Source of the DNA: Lysobacter dokdonensis DS-58
GTDB lineage: Bacteria > Pseudomonadota > Gammaproteobacteria > Xanthomonadales > Xanthomonadaceae
DNA length: 64,000 bases
Assembly: GCF_000770795.1 (NCBI RefSeq)
Contig: NZ_JRKJ01000021.1
Span: forward strand, 124,001-188,000
Reading direction: 5' to 3'
Shown here: positions 1 to 8,645 of the stretch, piece after piece
Layout of the letters: each line of letters starts with the position of its first letter
How positions within the stretch are numbered: position 1 is the stretch's first letter
Program-made: the position numbers and the translations under genes
The notes under the pieces: generated by a model
The model's database searches: none
What the model was told of the DNA's origin: nothing
What the model saw: only the letters and a program-made list of their open reading frames with translations

Positions 1-1
1 C

Positions 2-424
2 GACCTGCCGCCCGACTGGCAGGCCGTCGCGCCGTCGAGACTGGCGCAAATGCGCGGCGGATTCACCATTCCCGGCGGCGCCAACATTTCCTTCGGCATC
101 GAACGTGCGGTGTACATCAACGGCACGCTCGTCGTCGAAACGCGGGCGTACGTGCCCGACCTGTCGCGCATCACGACCGACCAGGCGCAGGCGCTCTCGC
201 GCGCGATCGCGCCGCTGGTCGTGCGCAACGGCGCGGGCAACACCGCGTCGGTGTCGCCCGGCGCGGTGGGGACGCTGACCATCGTGCAGAACTCGCTGGA
301 CAACCAGCGCATCGCGGGCATGACGGCGCTGACGGTCGGCGTCGGCTCGCTCGCGCAATTCCAGGCGCTCAACGCCAGCGGCGCGTTGATCGACGCACAG
401 CTTCGACTCGCATCCACCCGCTGA
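2..424 (+). CDS. Small surface-cluster protein, 5' end cut off by window
   Basis: The frame is open from base 2 with no start codon in the window, so the N-terminus lies upstream; the visible part is about 140 residues ending at TGA 422-424. It contains a MRGGF-x-IPGGANISFGIE stretch followed by VYINGTLV, then an Ala/Gly-rich C-terminal half with alternating hydrophobic residues. I recall similar GGF...SFGIER...VYING proteins encoded next to C39 peptidases and FapF-like outer-membrane transporters, but I cannot verify this. It lies 22 bp upstream of the coiled-coil beta-barrel gene on the same strand, so the two are probably co-transcribed and both exported. Function unknown. Confidence 0.7.
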   Translation, partial: DLPPDWQAVAPSRLAQMRGGFTIPGGANISFGIERAVYINGTLVVETRAYVPDLSRITTDQAQALSRAIAPLVVRNGAGNTASVSPGAVGTLTIVQNSLDNQRIAGMTALTVGVGSLAQFQALNASGALIDAQLRLASTR

Positions 425-446
425 TCCACGACAAGGAGGTCGCGCC

Positions 447-1751
447 ATGGCCCGACGTGCATGCAGTCTTCGACGGCTGGCGCTTGCGATGGCGGTGTGT
501 GGCGCGACCGGTGGCGCATGGGCGCAGCAGAAGGCGGAAAGTACGGAAGCGCGCATCGAACGGCTGGAAGCGCAGGTGAAGGCGCAGTCCGCGCGGCTGG
601 ATTCGATGGAGAAGACGCTGATCGAACGCGAGTTCGAGATCGCCGAATTGAAGCAGGCGATCGGGATGGACGACATGCGTGCGCGCGGCACCGCGTCGCA
701 ACCGGCACCACAGGCGCAACCGGCGCAGGCGACGGCGCAGCAATCGCAGCAACGCCAGGCACCGGTGGGACAGGCTCCGCCCGAGGCGGAGAACCCGCCG
801 CAGGTCGCGCAGATCTTCGATCAACCCAGCGTGCTGACGCCGGCGGGCTCGTTCGTCTTCGAGCCTTCGTTGCAGGTGGGCTACTGGGCGAACGACCGCG
901 TCGCGCTCGTCGGCTACTCGGTGATCCCTGCGCTGCTCATCGGCCTGATCGACGTGCGCCAAGTGAAGATCACCAGCGCCACCGCCGCATTCGCCGCGCG
1001 CTGGGGCGTCTCGAAAGGCTTCGAACTCGAAGCGCGCATTCCCTACGTCTACACGAACACCGACACGGTGAGCCGCGAGATATTCACCGGCACGGCGGTG
1101 GATCGCGTGTTCGAAGCCGACGGCAAGGGCATCGGCGATGTCGAACTCACCGGGCGCTATCAGTTCAGTCATTCGGGGCCCGACAAGCCGTTCTACGTGG
1201 GGTGGCTGCGTTACAAGAGCACCACCGGGAGGGATCCGTTCGAAGTGCCGTCCGATTGCGTCACGCGCTGCGTGGGCAACGCCACCGGCACGGGGTTGCC
1301 GCTCGAATTGCCGACGGGCACCGGTTTCCAGTCGCTGCAGGCCGGCGTGACCTGGCTCTATGCGTCGGACCCGGCGGTGTTCTTCGGGAACCTGAGCTAT
1401 CTGCACAACTTCGAGCGCGACAACGTGCAGCGGCAAGTGCTCGGCGGTGCGAAGGAATCGCTGGGGTCGATCGACGTGGGCGATGTGTTCGGGCTCAACG
1501 TCGGCGTCGGTTTGGCGCTGAACGAGAAGGCCTCGATCAGCATCGGCTACGAGCAGAACTTCATCGGCAAGACGCAGCAGAACGGGCAGGACCTGCCGGG
1601 CGCGGTGCGGTTGGTGACGGGGACCTTGCTGCTCGGCGCGAGTTATCGCTTCAGCGACACACGCATGCTCAATGTCTCGCTCGGCGTGGGCACGACCCGG
1701 GATACGCCGGATGTGACGCTCACCGTGCGGACGCCTTTCTCGGTGCGCTGA
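447..1751 (+). CDS. Outer-membrane beta-barrel protein with N-terminal coiled coil (FapF/transporter-like)
   Basis: 434 residues. A signal peptide (about residues 1-26, ending AWAQ) is followed by a charged heptad-rich coiled coil (about 30-72), a Gln/Pro/Ala linker (75-115), and a long C-terminal region of alternating amphipathic strands ending in Ser-Val-Arg. The plan resembles trimeric FapF-type amyloid exporters and the MetA-pathway/phenol-degradation-like barrel family: a periplasmic coiled coil, a plug-like linker and a C-terminal barrel. A strong AAGGAGGT Shine-Dalgarno sits just before ATG 447. It follows the cut-off small gene by 22 bp and precedes a YadA-like gene, so a role in secreting or anchoring surface proteins is inferred. 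Substrate unknown; a plain porin is the alternative. Confidence 0.75.
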   Translation: MARRACSLRRLALAMAVCGATGGAWAQQKAESTEARIERLEAQVKAQSARLDSMEKTLIEREFEIAELKQAIGMDDMRARGTASQPAPQAQPAQATAQQSQQRQAPVGQAPPEAENPPQVAQIFDQPSVLTPAGSFVFEPSLQVGYWANDRVALVGYSVIPALLIGLIDVRQVKITSATAAFAARWGVSKGFELEARIPYVYTNTDTVSREIFTGTAVDRVFEADGKGIGDVELTGRYQFSHSGPDKPFYVGWLRYKSTTGRDPFEVPSDCVTRCVGNATGTGLPLELPTGTGFQSLQAGVTWLYASDPAVFFGNLSYLHNFERDNVQRQVLGGAKESLGSIDVGDVFGLNVGVGLALNEKASISIGYEQNFIGKTQQNGQDLPGAVRLVTGTLLLGASYRFSDTRMLNVSLGVGTTRDTPDVTLTVRTPFSVR

Positions 1752-1903
1752 CGCCTTCGACTGCCGCTTCAACGCGAATCGTCCGCGCCTGATCGGGTTG
1801 CGCGCCGCTATCTGCGCGGTTCGCGCAATGGCCAGCATGAAAGGGCGCGAGCACCAGGGGGATGTCGATCCGCGATGTCCGGTGCCGCGGGGAGAGGGCA
1901 TCG

Positions 1904-3667
1904 ATGCACGTGAAACCAGCGTGGTGGGCGGGCGCGTTGTGCGCGTCGCTGTGGTGGATGGGCATGGCACGGGCGGAAGAGACGTCCGGTGAAGCGGTCG
2001 CGCAGGAAGACGTGCCACCCGACGTGCCCGACGAAATCGCGATCGGCGAAAATAGCGACGCGGCGGGCGAGAAGAGCATCTCGATCGGCGTCTGGAGCCG
2101 CGCCGGCGGCATCGGCTCGCTCGCATTCGGCTACAACGCGATGGCCGACGCCGACGGCGCGCTCGCCTTCGGCAGCGACAGCGCGGCGATGGGGGCGTTG
2201 TCGCTCGCCTTCGGGCAGGGCAGCGTGGCATCGGACGCCGGCGGCATCGCGGTCGGCGGACATGCGCAGGCGCTGGGCCTCTACGGCGTGGCGATCGGAC
2301 AGGAAGCGATCGCGACCAATCCGTTGAGCATCGCCCTCGGGTACCGATCGCTCAACAACGCGATCGGAAGCGTCACCATCGGCGCACATTCCACTGCGAC
2401 GGGCATGGACGCCACGGCCGTGGGCTACGGGTCGAAGGCGACGGGCCTGGGTGCAACGGCATTCGGCAGCGGTTCGTTCTCCGAAGGATTCGAAAGCGTT
2501 GCAGTCGGCGTGGGCAGCTATGGCGTGCGCCAAGGCACGGCCATCGGTGCGTTCACCAGCGCGGGCGATCTGTCCGTCGCGATCGGCGCCCAGGCATGGG
2601 CGAGCATCGTCGCGACCTCGGTCGGCGCGATGTCGGTCGCGACGCTGAGCGGCACCGCCGTCGGCAATTCGTCGCGCGCCATGAAAGAGCGCACGTCGGC
2701 GTTCGGCATGCATGCGAACGCCAACGAGGAACGCACCTCGGCCTTCGGCGCGTACTCGCGCGTGTACAACTACGCGGGTACGACGCTCGGCGCATTCGCG
2801 CAGGTGCATGCCGACAATGCGGTGGCCATCGGCATGGGCTCGTATGCCACGCGCGCGAACACGGTCTCGTTCGGTTCGACCGAAACCTACACCGCGTATG
2901 ACGGCTCGGTGCACGGGCCGATCCTGCGGCAACTCGTGAACGTCGCCGCAGGCACGGAAGCCAACGACGTCGTCATCAAGGCGCAGCTCGATAGCGCCAT
3001 CGCTTCGATCACCGGGCAAGTGGATGGCGGGTTGGGCGGGTTCCAGTCGACGCTCGATGGATTGCACGGGCGCATGGGCGCGCTCGAAGCGGCGTTCGGG
3101 CAAATGCCGGAAACGCCGAAGGGGCCGGATGTCGGCAGCGGCGCCGGCCTCGCGCTCGGGGCGGGCAGCAGCGCCGTCGCCGATGCGGTCGCGATCGGCG
3201 CGGGTGCGGTGGCGGGAGAAGCCGGCACGGTGTCGGTCGGCGCCGCGGGATCGGAAAGCCGCGTCGTGCACGTCGACGACGCACGCGCCGCCACCGATGC
3301 GGTGAACCTGCGCCAGATGCAGGCCACGCAGGCCGCGACGCTCAATGAAGCGCGCGCGTACACCGACCAGTGGGCGCAGGGGCTGACGCAGCGATTCACC
3401 GAAGTCGAAAAGCGCCTCGACCACCAGGACACGCGCATCGACCAAATGGGTGCGATGTCGGCCGCGATGATGAGCATGTCCATCAACGCCGCGCAAAGCC
3501 GCACCGATCGCGGGCGCCTCGCCGCCGGTGCGGGCTGGCAGGGCGGCGAGAACGCCTTGTCCGTCGGCTACGCACGCAACATCGGCGATCGCATCTCGCT
3601 CAGTCTCGGCGGTGCGTTCAGCAATGACGAAAGCAGCGCCGGCATCGGCTTCGGCATCGACCTGTGA
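1904..3667 (+). CDS. YadA-like trimeric autotransporter adhesin
   Basis: 587 residues. ATG 1904 is preferred over the in-frame ATG at 1862: it has GGAGAGGG eight bases upstream and gives a clean signal peptide (MHVKPAWWAGALCASLWWM, cleavage after ARA). The head (about 40-340) is a run of 14-residue YadA-type repeats (AIG/AFG/AVG-x-G-S/A-x-A). A neck-like DAVNLRQM segment comes at about 465, then a coiled-coil stalk with heptads and DHQDTRIDQMG, then a four-strand anchor ending FGIDL. Family knowledge: three copies form one outer-membrane barrel and display the head for adhesion or autoaggregation. The stop overlaps the start region of the S8 peptidase gene, so the two are likely translated together. 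Confidence 0.88.
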   Translation: MHVKPAWWAGALCASLWWMGMARAEETSGEAVAQEDVPPDVPDEIAIGENSDAAGEKSISIGVWSRAGGIGSLAFGYNAMADADGALAFGSDSAAMGALSLAFGQGSVASDAGGIAVGGHAQALGLYGVAIGQEAIATNPLSIALGYRSLNNAIGSVTIGAHSTATGMDATAVGYGSKATGLGATAFGSGSFSEGFESVAVGVGSYGVRQGTAIGAFTSAGDLSVAIGAQAWASIVATSVGAMSVATLSGTAVGNSSRAMKERTSAFGMHANANEERTSAFGAYSRVYNYAGTTLGAFAQVHADNAVAIGMGSYATRANTVSFGSTETYTAYDGSVHGPILRQLVNVAAGTEANDVVIKAQLDSAIASITGQVDGGLGGFQSTLDGLHGRMGALEAAFGQMPETPKGPDVGSGAGLALGAGSSAVADAVAIGAGAVAGEAGTVSVGAAGSESRVVHVDDARAATDAVNLRQMQATQAATLNEARAYTDQWAQGLTQRFTEVEKRLDHQDTRIDQMGAMSAAMMSMSINAAQSRTDRGRLAAGAGWQGGENALSVGYARNIGDRISLSLGGAFSNDESSAGIGFGIDL

Positions 3668-3675
3668 GGATCACC

Positions 3676-5409
3676 ATGCACAAGACCATCATTCGTGCGG
3701 CGCTCGCGTGCGCCGTGCTGGGCACGTCGCTCTCCGCGGTTGCAACCGAGCGCGAGGGACGCATCGTCGTCAAGTTCCGCGACGTCAGCCAAGCACGCAT
3801 GTCGCCGCAGGCGACGTTGCAAGCGCTGGCCGCGCAAGCGCGACCTGTGGTCGCTCTCGCCGACGGCGCGCAGGTGTTGCGCGTTCCGGCGAGCGAGACC
3901 GAGGCGGTGGTTTCGCGCCTGGCCGCGCATCCCGACGTGCAGTACGCGGTGCGCGATGTCGTCGTGCAGGCGTCCGCCGTGGACGATCCTTTCTACAAGG
4001 GCGAAGTCAAACTCTCGAACGGCGTGACGTACAGCCGATTCCAGGCCGATCTCTACGATTCGCGAGGTGGCGTCAATGCGCCGGGCGCCTGGGAGAAGGG
4101 CGCGACGGGCGCGGGCATCGTCGTCGCCGTGCTCGACACGGGCATCGCCGCGCATCCCGACCTCGACGCCAACGTCGTGCCCGGCACGGGTTACGACTTC
4201 ATCACCGATGCCTTCATTTCGGGCCGCGAGTCGGACGGCCGCCAGTCCGGCGGGTGGGACACCGGCGACTGGACCCACGTCTCGCCGTACCTGGGCGCGT
4301 GCAACGCGCGAAAGAGTTCGTGGCACGGCACGCACGTCGCGGGCACGATCGCGGCGGTGACCAACAATGGAATCGGCGTCGCGGGCATGGCGTACGACGC
4401 GAAGCTGTTGCCGGTGCGCGTGCTGGGCCATTGCGGTGGGTGGATGTCCGACGTCGCCGATGCGATCACGTGGGCGTCGGGCGGCACTGTCGAAGGCATT
4501 CCGGCGAACGCAACGCCAGCGGAAGTCATCAATCTCAGCCTGGGTGCGCGCACGGCGTGCATGCCGTACATGCAGGCGGCGATCGACGGCGCCGTCGCGC
4601 GCGGCAGCACGATCGTGGTCGCGGCGGGCAACGACAACGTCGATGTCTCGCAGGCCTCGCCCGCGAACTGCCGCAACGTGATCGCCGTGGGATCGAACGG
4701 ATTGACGGGAAAACGCGCGCGCTATTCGAACCACGGGCTCGGCATCACCATCGCTGCGCCGGGCGGCGGCCAATACGTGAACGACGCGAACGGCGGCGAG
4801 CCGTGGATCCCGAACGGCTTCATCTGGTCGACCGCCAACACCGGTGAGCAGGGCCCGGTCGCGCCGGCGATCGTGGGGAACTCCGGCACGTCGATGGCGG
4901 CGCCGCACGTGGCGGGGATCGTCGCGATGATGCAGGGCGCAGCGCCGACGCCGTACGCGCCCGCGGAAATCCTGTCGCTGATCGTCAACACGTCGCGGCC
5001 GTTCCCGGCGCTGCCCGACCGCCCGCTGGGCGCGGGCGTCGCCGATGCAGGTCTCGCGGTCGCTGCGGCGCTGACGGGACAAGCGCCGCTGCCGGCCCCG
5101 AAGACCTTGCACTCGGGCTACGCGGAGTTGAGTGCGTACGCGAATGCGGGACAGACACGGCACTTCATCGTCGACGTGCCGGAGAACAAGACGCGGCTGA
5201 CGCTACGCAGCTACGGCGGCACGGGCGATGCGGACCTGTACGCACGCATCGGAGCACACGCCTCCACCAGTGCGCACGATGCGAAATCCGAGCGACCGGG
5301 GAACAACGGAATCGTGGTGATCGATGCGCCGGTGGCCGGGCGGTGGTATGTCGCCTTGCATGGGGTGAAGGCGTTCAACGGGGTGCATCTGCGGGCGACC
5401 GTAGAGTAG
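3676..5409 (+). CDS. Secreted S8 (subtilisin-like) serine peptidase with C-terminal PPC domain
   Basis: 577 residues from ATG 3676 (GAGGA five bases upstream); GTG 3664 is an alternative overlapping the adhesin stop. Order: signal peptide (cleavage near SAVA), I9-type inhibitory propeptide (about 25-100), S8 catalytic domain (about 130-465) with Asp154 in VLDTGI, His217 in HGTHVAG and Ser406 in GTSMAAPHVAG, then a bacterial pre-peptidase C-terminal beta domain (about 485-575). This is the layout of secreted proteases of Xanthomonas and Lysobacter. Lying directly behind the adhesin gene, it could process surface proteins or act as an extracellular degradative enzyme. Catalytic residues are all present, so it should be active. 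Confidence 0.93.
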   Translation: MHKTIIRAALACAVLGTSLSAVATEREGRIVVKFRDVSQARMSPQATLQALAAQARPVVALADGAQVLRVPASETEAVVSRLAAHPDVQYAVRDVVVQASAVDDPFYKGEVKLSNGVTYSRFQADLYDSRGGVNAPGAWEKGATGAGIVVAVLDTGIAAHPDLDANVVPGTGYDFITDAFISGRESDGRQSGGWDTGDWTHVSPYLGACNARKSSWHGTHVAGTIAAVTNNGIGVAGMAYDAKLLPVRVLGHCGGWMSDVADAITWASGGTVEGIPANATPAEVINLSLGARTACMPYMQAAIDGAVARGSTIVVAAGNDNVDVSQASPANCRNVIAVGSNGLTGKRARYSNHGLGITIAAPGGGQYVNDANGGEPWIPNGFIWSTANTGEQGPVAPAIVGNSGTSMAAPHVAGIVAMMQGAAPTPYAPAEILSLIVNTSRPFPALPDRPLGAGVADAGLAVAAALTGQAPLPAPKTLHSGYAELSAYANAGQTRHFIVDVPENKTRLTLRSYGGTGDADLYARIGAHASTSAHDAKSERPGNNGIVVIDAPVAGRWYVALHGVKAFNGVHLRATVE

Positions 5410-5420
5410 TCGACCCATGA

Positions 5421-5449
5421 GGTTGCAGGGGGCGTTGCCCCCTGCAACC
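5421..5449. terminator. Bidirectional hairpin between convergent genes
   Basis: A perfect 13-bp stem (GGTTGCAGGGGGC / GCCCCCTGCAACC) with a three-base loop lies between the S8 peptidase stop (5409) and the btuB stop (5456). There is no T-tract on either side, so it may act as an mRNA 3' stabiliser or a weak terminator. Confidence 0.6.
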
Positions 5450-5455
5450 ACGCGG

Positions 5456-7333
5456 TCACTTCGCGGAGTAGCGCACCGTCACCCCGAACTCCCGCCCCGG
5501 CTGCGGGTAATACGCCGCCGTTTCGTAGTCGTGGTCGAACACGTTCGCCACGCGCGCCTGCACGGTCCAGGTGTCAGACACCGTCCACTGCGCACGCAGG
5601 TCGAACGTCGAATACCCGCCGAGTTCCAGCGAGTTCGCGACGTTCTCGAATCGACGGCCCTCCGCCATCCAGGTCGCGCCGAACGAGAAATCACCGAACG
5701 CGCGATCCACGTCCACGCGTCCGCTTTCGCGGGCGCGCCGCGGCAGGATCTTGTCGAAGTTGTCCGTGCTGCGGTTGCGCGGATCGGCGTAGGTCGCAGC
5801 CGCCGAGAGGTTCCAGCCATCGAGCGAGAACCCGCCGGTCAATTCGCCGCCGCGGATGCGCGCTTGATCCAGGTTGTTCGCCATGAAGAGGCTGGAGTCG
5901 TACACGATCAGGTCGTCGATGCGCGTCTGGTAGGCGTGCACGTCCCAGTGCCATGTCTCGCGGCGCTGGCCGATGCCGAGTTCGAACGTGTCGGATTCCT
6001 CCGGCAGCAGGTCGGCGTTGCCGTAGAAGGGGAAGTACAGCTCATTGAACGTCGGCGCCTTGAACGCGGTGCCCGCGTTGGCGGTGACGCGGAAGCCCGC
6101 GCCGAGGTCGACGCCCCACGCGAGGCTGCCCGTCGTGTGCCCGCCGAACTGCTCGTTGTCGTCGCGACGCACGCTCGCCTGCACGTCGTGCTTGCCGAAC
6201 GCGCCCTGGTACTGCGCGAACGCCGCGCGGTTGTGGCGCAGCGCGCCCGCCTCGGGCGAGACCAGCGTGCCGAAGTTGTCGTTCGCGAAGGCCTTGTCGC
6301 GCTGCCAGTCGTAACCGACCGTCGCCAGTTGCCCGTCGGCGACCTTGAAATCCGCCTGGAACGAGGCGGTGTCGCGGCGGCTTTCGAAGAAGTCGGCGAA
6401 CGCGTCGTCGCGTGTCTGCCGCGAACGATCGAGGTTGCTGCCGCCACTCAGCGTGAGCGTCGCCAGGCCCACTTCCCACCGCGCCTTGCCGCCGACCACC
6501 TGCTGCGTCGTGTTGGAGACATCGCCGAGGCCGAACATCGGATCGGCGTCGAATTCGTTGCGGCCTTCGCTGCGCAGCGCATTGACGTCGATCGACAGGC
6601 CATCGACCGGCCGCACGCCTGCGCGCACCGAGATCGCATTGTTTTCGTAGCCATCGGCATCCGGGTCGGGGGTGTCCATGAAGCAGCCCGCGAACTCCGG
6701 CGTCGTCGCGCCGGTGCAGGAGTTGTACCCGTCGGTGGCCTGGTGGCTGTAATCGGCGCCGAACCACGCGCGATCGAAATTGAAATCGACGCCCGCGCTC
6801 AACTCGCGCGCATCGTGCGAGCCCGCGCCGAGCTTGAAGCGCGGACGCACGCCGTTGTCCTGCGGGCGACGCGTGAACACCTGGATGACGCCGCCGATCG
6901 CATCGGAGCCGTAGAGGCTCGAGCGCGGGCCACGCACGATCTCGATCCGCTCGATCAACTCGACCGGCAAGTCCTGCAAAGCGGTGAGGCCCGACGTCGA
7001 CGAACCCACGCGGACGCCGTCGATCAGGAACAGCGTGTGGTCGGATTCGGAGCCGCGCAGGAACAGCGTCGTGAGCTTGCCCGCGCCGCCCTGGTTGACC
7101 AGGTTGATGCCCGCGCGGCCGCGCAGCAGGTCCTGCACGGAGTGCGGTTGCAGGCGTTCGATCTCGTTGCGGTCGATCACTTCGACGGCGGACAGCGATT
7201 CGTCGACGGTCACCGCGGTGCGGGTGCCGGTGACGAGGACTTCGTCGAGCTGCTGCGCATCCTGCGCGCGCGCGATGAAAGGGGAAACGGACAAGGCCAC
7301 CGCGACGGCGGCGGCGAGGGTGTTGCGCGACAT
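5456..7333 (-). CDS. btuB: TonB-dependent vitamin B12 outer-membrane receptor BtuB
   Basis: 625 residues, close to E. coli BtuB (614). ATG 7333 has GGAGAG upstream and gives a signal peptide ending in FIARAQ. A TonB box-like stretch (DEVLVTGTR) follows, then a plug domain with RGPRSSLYGSDAIGGVIQVF and a 22-strand barrel rich in aromatic girdle residues, ending in a C-terminal aromatic/Lys (VTVRYSAK). It takes up cobalamin across the outer membrane using TonB-ExbB-ExbD energy. The upstream cobalamin riboswitch on the same strand fixes the substrate class. No btuCDF transport genes are adjacent. Confidence 0.93.
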   Translation of the reverse strand: MSRNTLAAAVAVALSVSPFIARAQDAQQLDEVLVTGTRTAVTVDESLSAVEVIDRNEIERLQPHSVQDLLRGRAGINLVNQGGAGKLTTLFLRGSESDHTLFLIDGVRVGSSTSGLTALQDLPVELIERIEIVRGPRSSLYGSDAIGGVIQVFTRRPQDNGVRPRFKLGAGSHDARELSAGVDFNFDRAWFGADYSHQATDGYNSCTGATTPEFAGCFMDTPDPDADGYENNAISVRAGVRPVDGLSIDVNALRSEGRNEFDADPMFGLGDVSNTTQQVVGGKARWEVGLATLTLSGGSNLDRSRQTRDDAFADFFESRRDTASFQADFKVADGQLATVGYDWQRDKAFANDNFGTLVSPEAGALRHNRAAFAQYQGAFGKHDVQASVRRDDNEQFGGHTTGSLAWGVDLGAGFRVTANAGTAFKAPTFNELYFPFYGNADLLPEESDTFELGIGQRRETWHWDVHAYQTRIDDLIVYDSSLFMANNLDQARIRGGELTGGFSLDGWNLSAAATYADPRNRSTDNFDKILPRRARESGRVDVDRAFGDFSFGATWMAEGRRFENVANSLELGGYSTFDLRAQWTVSDTWTVQARVANVFDHDYETAAYYPQPGREFGVTVRYSAK

Positions 7334-7464
7334 GGGTCTGCTCTCCGGCGCGCACGCCCGCGCGCCCAGGGTTTCGGCTGGGAAGTCGCGGATGGAAGGG
7401 AGAACAGCGGAAGGCACGTGCGAACGCGCTGCCGCCGCGATGCCCTCCGCATCGCAACCAGTGG

Positions 7465-7665
7465 GCTTCAGGCCGGTCTCCGGGCTCGCTTGCTGGATCG
7501 AAGGAACGATCCGGGCCTTCGCGCCTTCCCGTGCGATGCACAGTGGCGGATGCGTCGGCCTTGCAGGCTTACCGTTGCGGGGGCAGCGCCGGAATGCGAT
7601 CGCGATGGATCGGTCACCGGCTTCCCGTTTCAACCCTTGGACGAACGTCCGCGGGTCACCTCAAG
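7465..7665 (-). promoter_or_regulatory. Cobalamin (adenosylcobalamin) riboswitch controlling btuB
   Basis: On the minus strand the leader contains the conserved B12-box-type core CTGCCCCCGCAACGGTAAG, followed by a GCCACTG element, then CGGGAAGG and AGCCCGGAGACCGGCC, in the standard order and spacing of the cobalamin element. It lies about 130 nt before the btuB start and fills most of the 379-bp gap between btuB and the tfoX-like gene. Family knowledge: B12 binding represses downstream expression. The remainder of the gap shows nothing else I recognise. Confidence 0.95.
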
Positions 7666-7712
7666 CGGCGGTGAGTGTACGCGGGGCGCGGCGGGCGCGG
7701 AAGGACCGCGCG

Positions 7713-8090
7713 TCAGTCGGCTTCGTGGCCGGCGGGCTCGTCGAAGAGGTTGAACGCCGGTGCGGCGTCTTCGGTATCGGCCATCTGCGTGGTCGTGACC
7801 GGCGCGGCCGCGGGGCGATTGCGTGGCGGCGGAAGCAGCGCGATCGCGGCTTCGGCGGCATTGACCAGCTCGCCGCGGCGATCCTCGGGCACGTCCTGCC
7901 AATGGCAGTCGAGCAACGCGCCTTCCAGCGCATAGAGCAGGTTGAGGCTGGGCTTGAAGCCCGCGCGCTTGACGCGCATGAAGGCGTCCACCGCGCCCAC
8001 GGCTTCCAGGTCCTCGCGCGAGCGCAGGCCCACCTGGCGCAGCCACGCGGCGGACTTCGGGCCGATGTTGCGCAGCTTGGCGGTGTTCAA
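7713..8090 (-). CDS. TfoX/Sxy C-terminal-domain protein
   Basis: 125 residues. Residues 1-80 match the TfoX C-terminal domain (LRNIGPKSAAWLRQVGL..., a helix-hairpin-helix-like fold); the last 45 are a Pro/Ala/Thr-rich tail. The N-terminal TfoX domain is absent. The start is TTG 8090, supported by GAGGAG eight bases upstream and a TTGA overlap with the stop of the upstream gene, so translation is probably coupled. Full-length TfoX activates competence genes in Haemophilus and Vibrio. The C-terminal domain alone is common in Xanthomonadaceae and of unclear role, so a competence function should not be assumed. Confidence 0.8.
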   Translation of the reverse strand: MNTAKLRNIGPKSAAWLRQVGLRSREDLEAVGAVDAFMRVKRAGFKPSLNLLYALEGALLDCHWQDVPEDRRGELVNAAEAAIALLPPPRNRPAAAPVTTTQMADTEDAAPAFNLFDEPAGHEAD

Positions 8091-8569
8091 GCCAATGACT
8101 CCTCGAACAGGCGGGCGATGACTTCCAACCCCTGTTGATCTTCAACGTCGAAGCGGGCGGGAACCGGACTATCGAGGTCGAAAACGCCGACGAGCGCGCC
8201 ATCGCGCACCAACGGGACGACCAGTTCCGAACGCGAGGCTGCATCGCACGCGATGTGGCCCGGGAATGCGTGCACGTCTTCGATGCGCTGGGTGGTGCGC
8301 GTGCGCGCCGCCGCGCCGCACACGCCCTTGTCGAGCGGAATGCGCACGCACGCCGGCAGGCCCTGGAAGGGGCCCACGACGAGCTCGGTGCCGTCGAAGA
8401 AGTAGAAGCCCGCCCAATTGAGCTGCGGCAGCGCGTGGTAGACCAGCGCCGAGAGGTTGGCCGCATTGGCGATGCGGTCGCGCTCGCCGTGGAGCAGGGC
8501 GCGCGCCTGTTCGGCGAGCTGGGCGTATTGGTCCGGCTTGCTGCCGGACAGCGTGGAGGCGGTGAACAT
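8087..8569 (-). CDS. msrC: Free methionine-(R)-sulfoxide reductase (GAF-domain fRMsr)
   Basis: 160 residues forming one GAF domain. Cys74, Cys84 and Cys108 keep the 10- and 24-residue spacing of the catalytic/resolving cysteines of E. coli fRMsr (84, 94, 118), within ACVRIPLDKGVCG and HIACDAASRSE. The enzyme reduces free methionine-R-sulfoxide in the cytoplasm with thioredoxin-type reductant. It is the first gene of a leftward pair overlapping the tfoX-like gene by four bases. Confidence 0.9.
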   Translation of the reverse strand: MFTASTLSGSKPDQYAQLAEQARALLHGERDRIANAANLSALVYHALPQLNWAGFYFFDGTELVVGPFQGLPACVRIPLDKGVCGAAARTRTTQRIEDVHAFPGHIACDAASRSELVVPLVRDGALVGVFDLDSPVPARFDVEDQQGLEVIARLFEESLA

Positions 8570-8645
8570 CCCCGGAGTCTAGCAGCGCACCGGCGTTACC
8601 ATGGCGCCGTGGCCGCGACGCTGCGTCGCGGCGGAAGGGGCGCGC

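Noticed and set aside
447-1751. Naming the coiled-coil barrel gene fapF
   Set aside because: No FapA-E genes are visible in the window and barrel similarity could not be computed; kept as a structural analogy only.
7713-8090. Competence activator TfoX
   Set aside because: Only the C-terminal domain is present; the regulatory N-terminal domain is missing.
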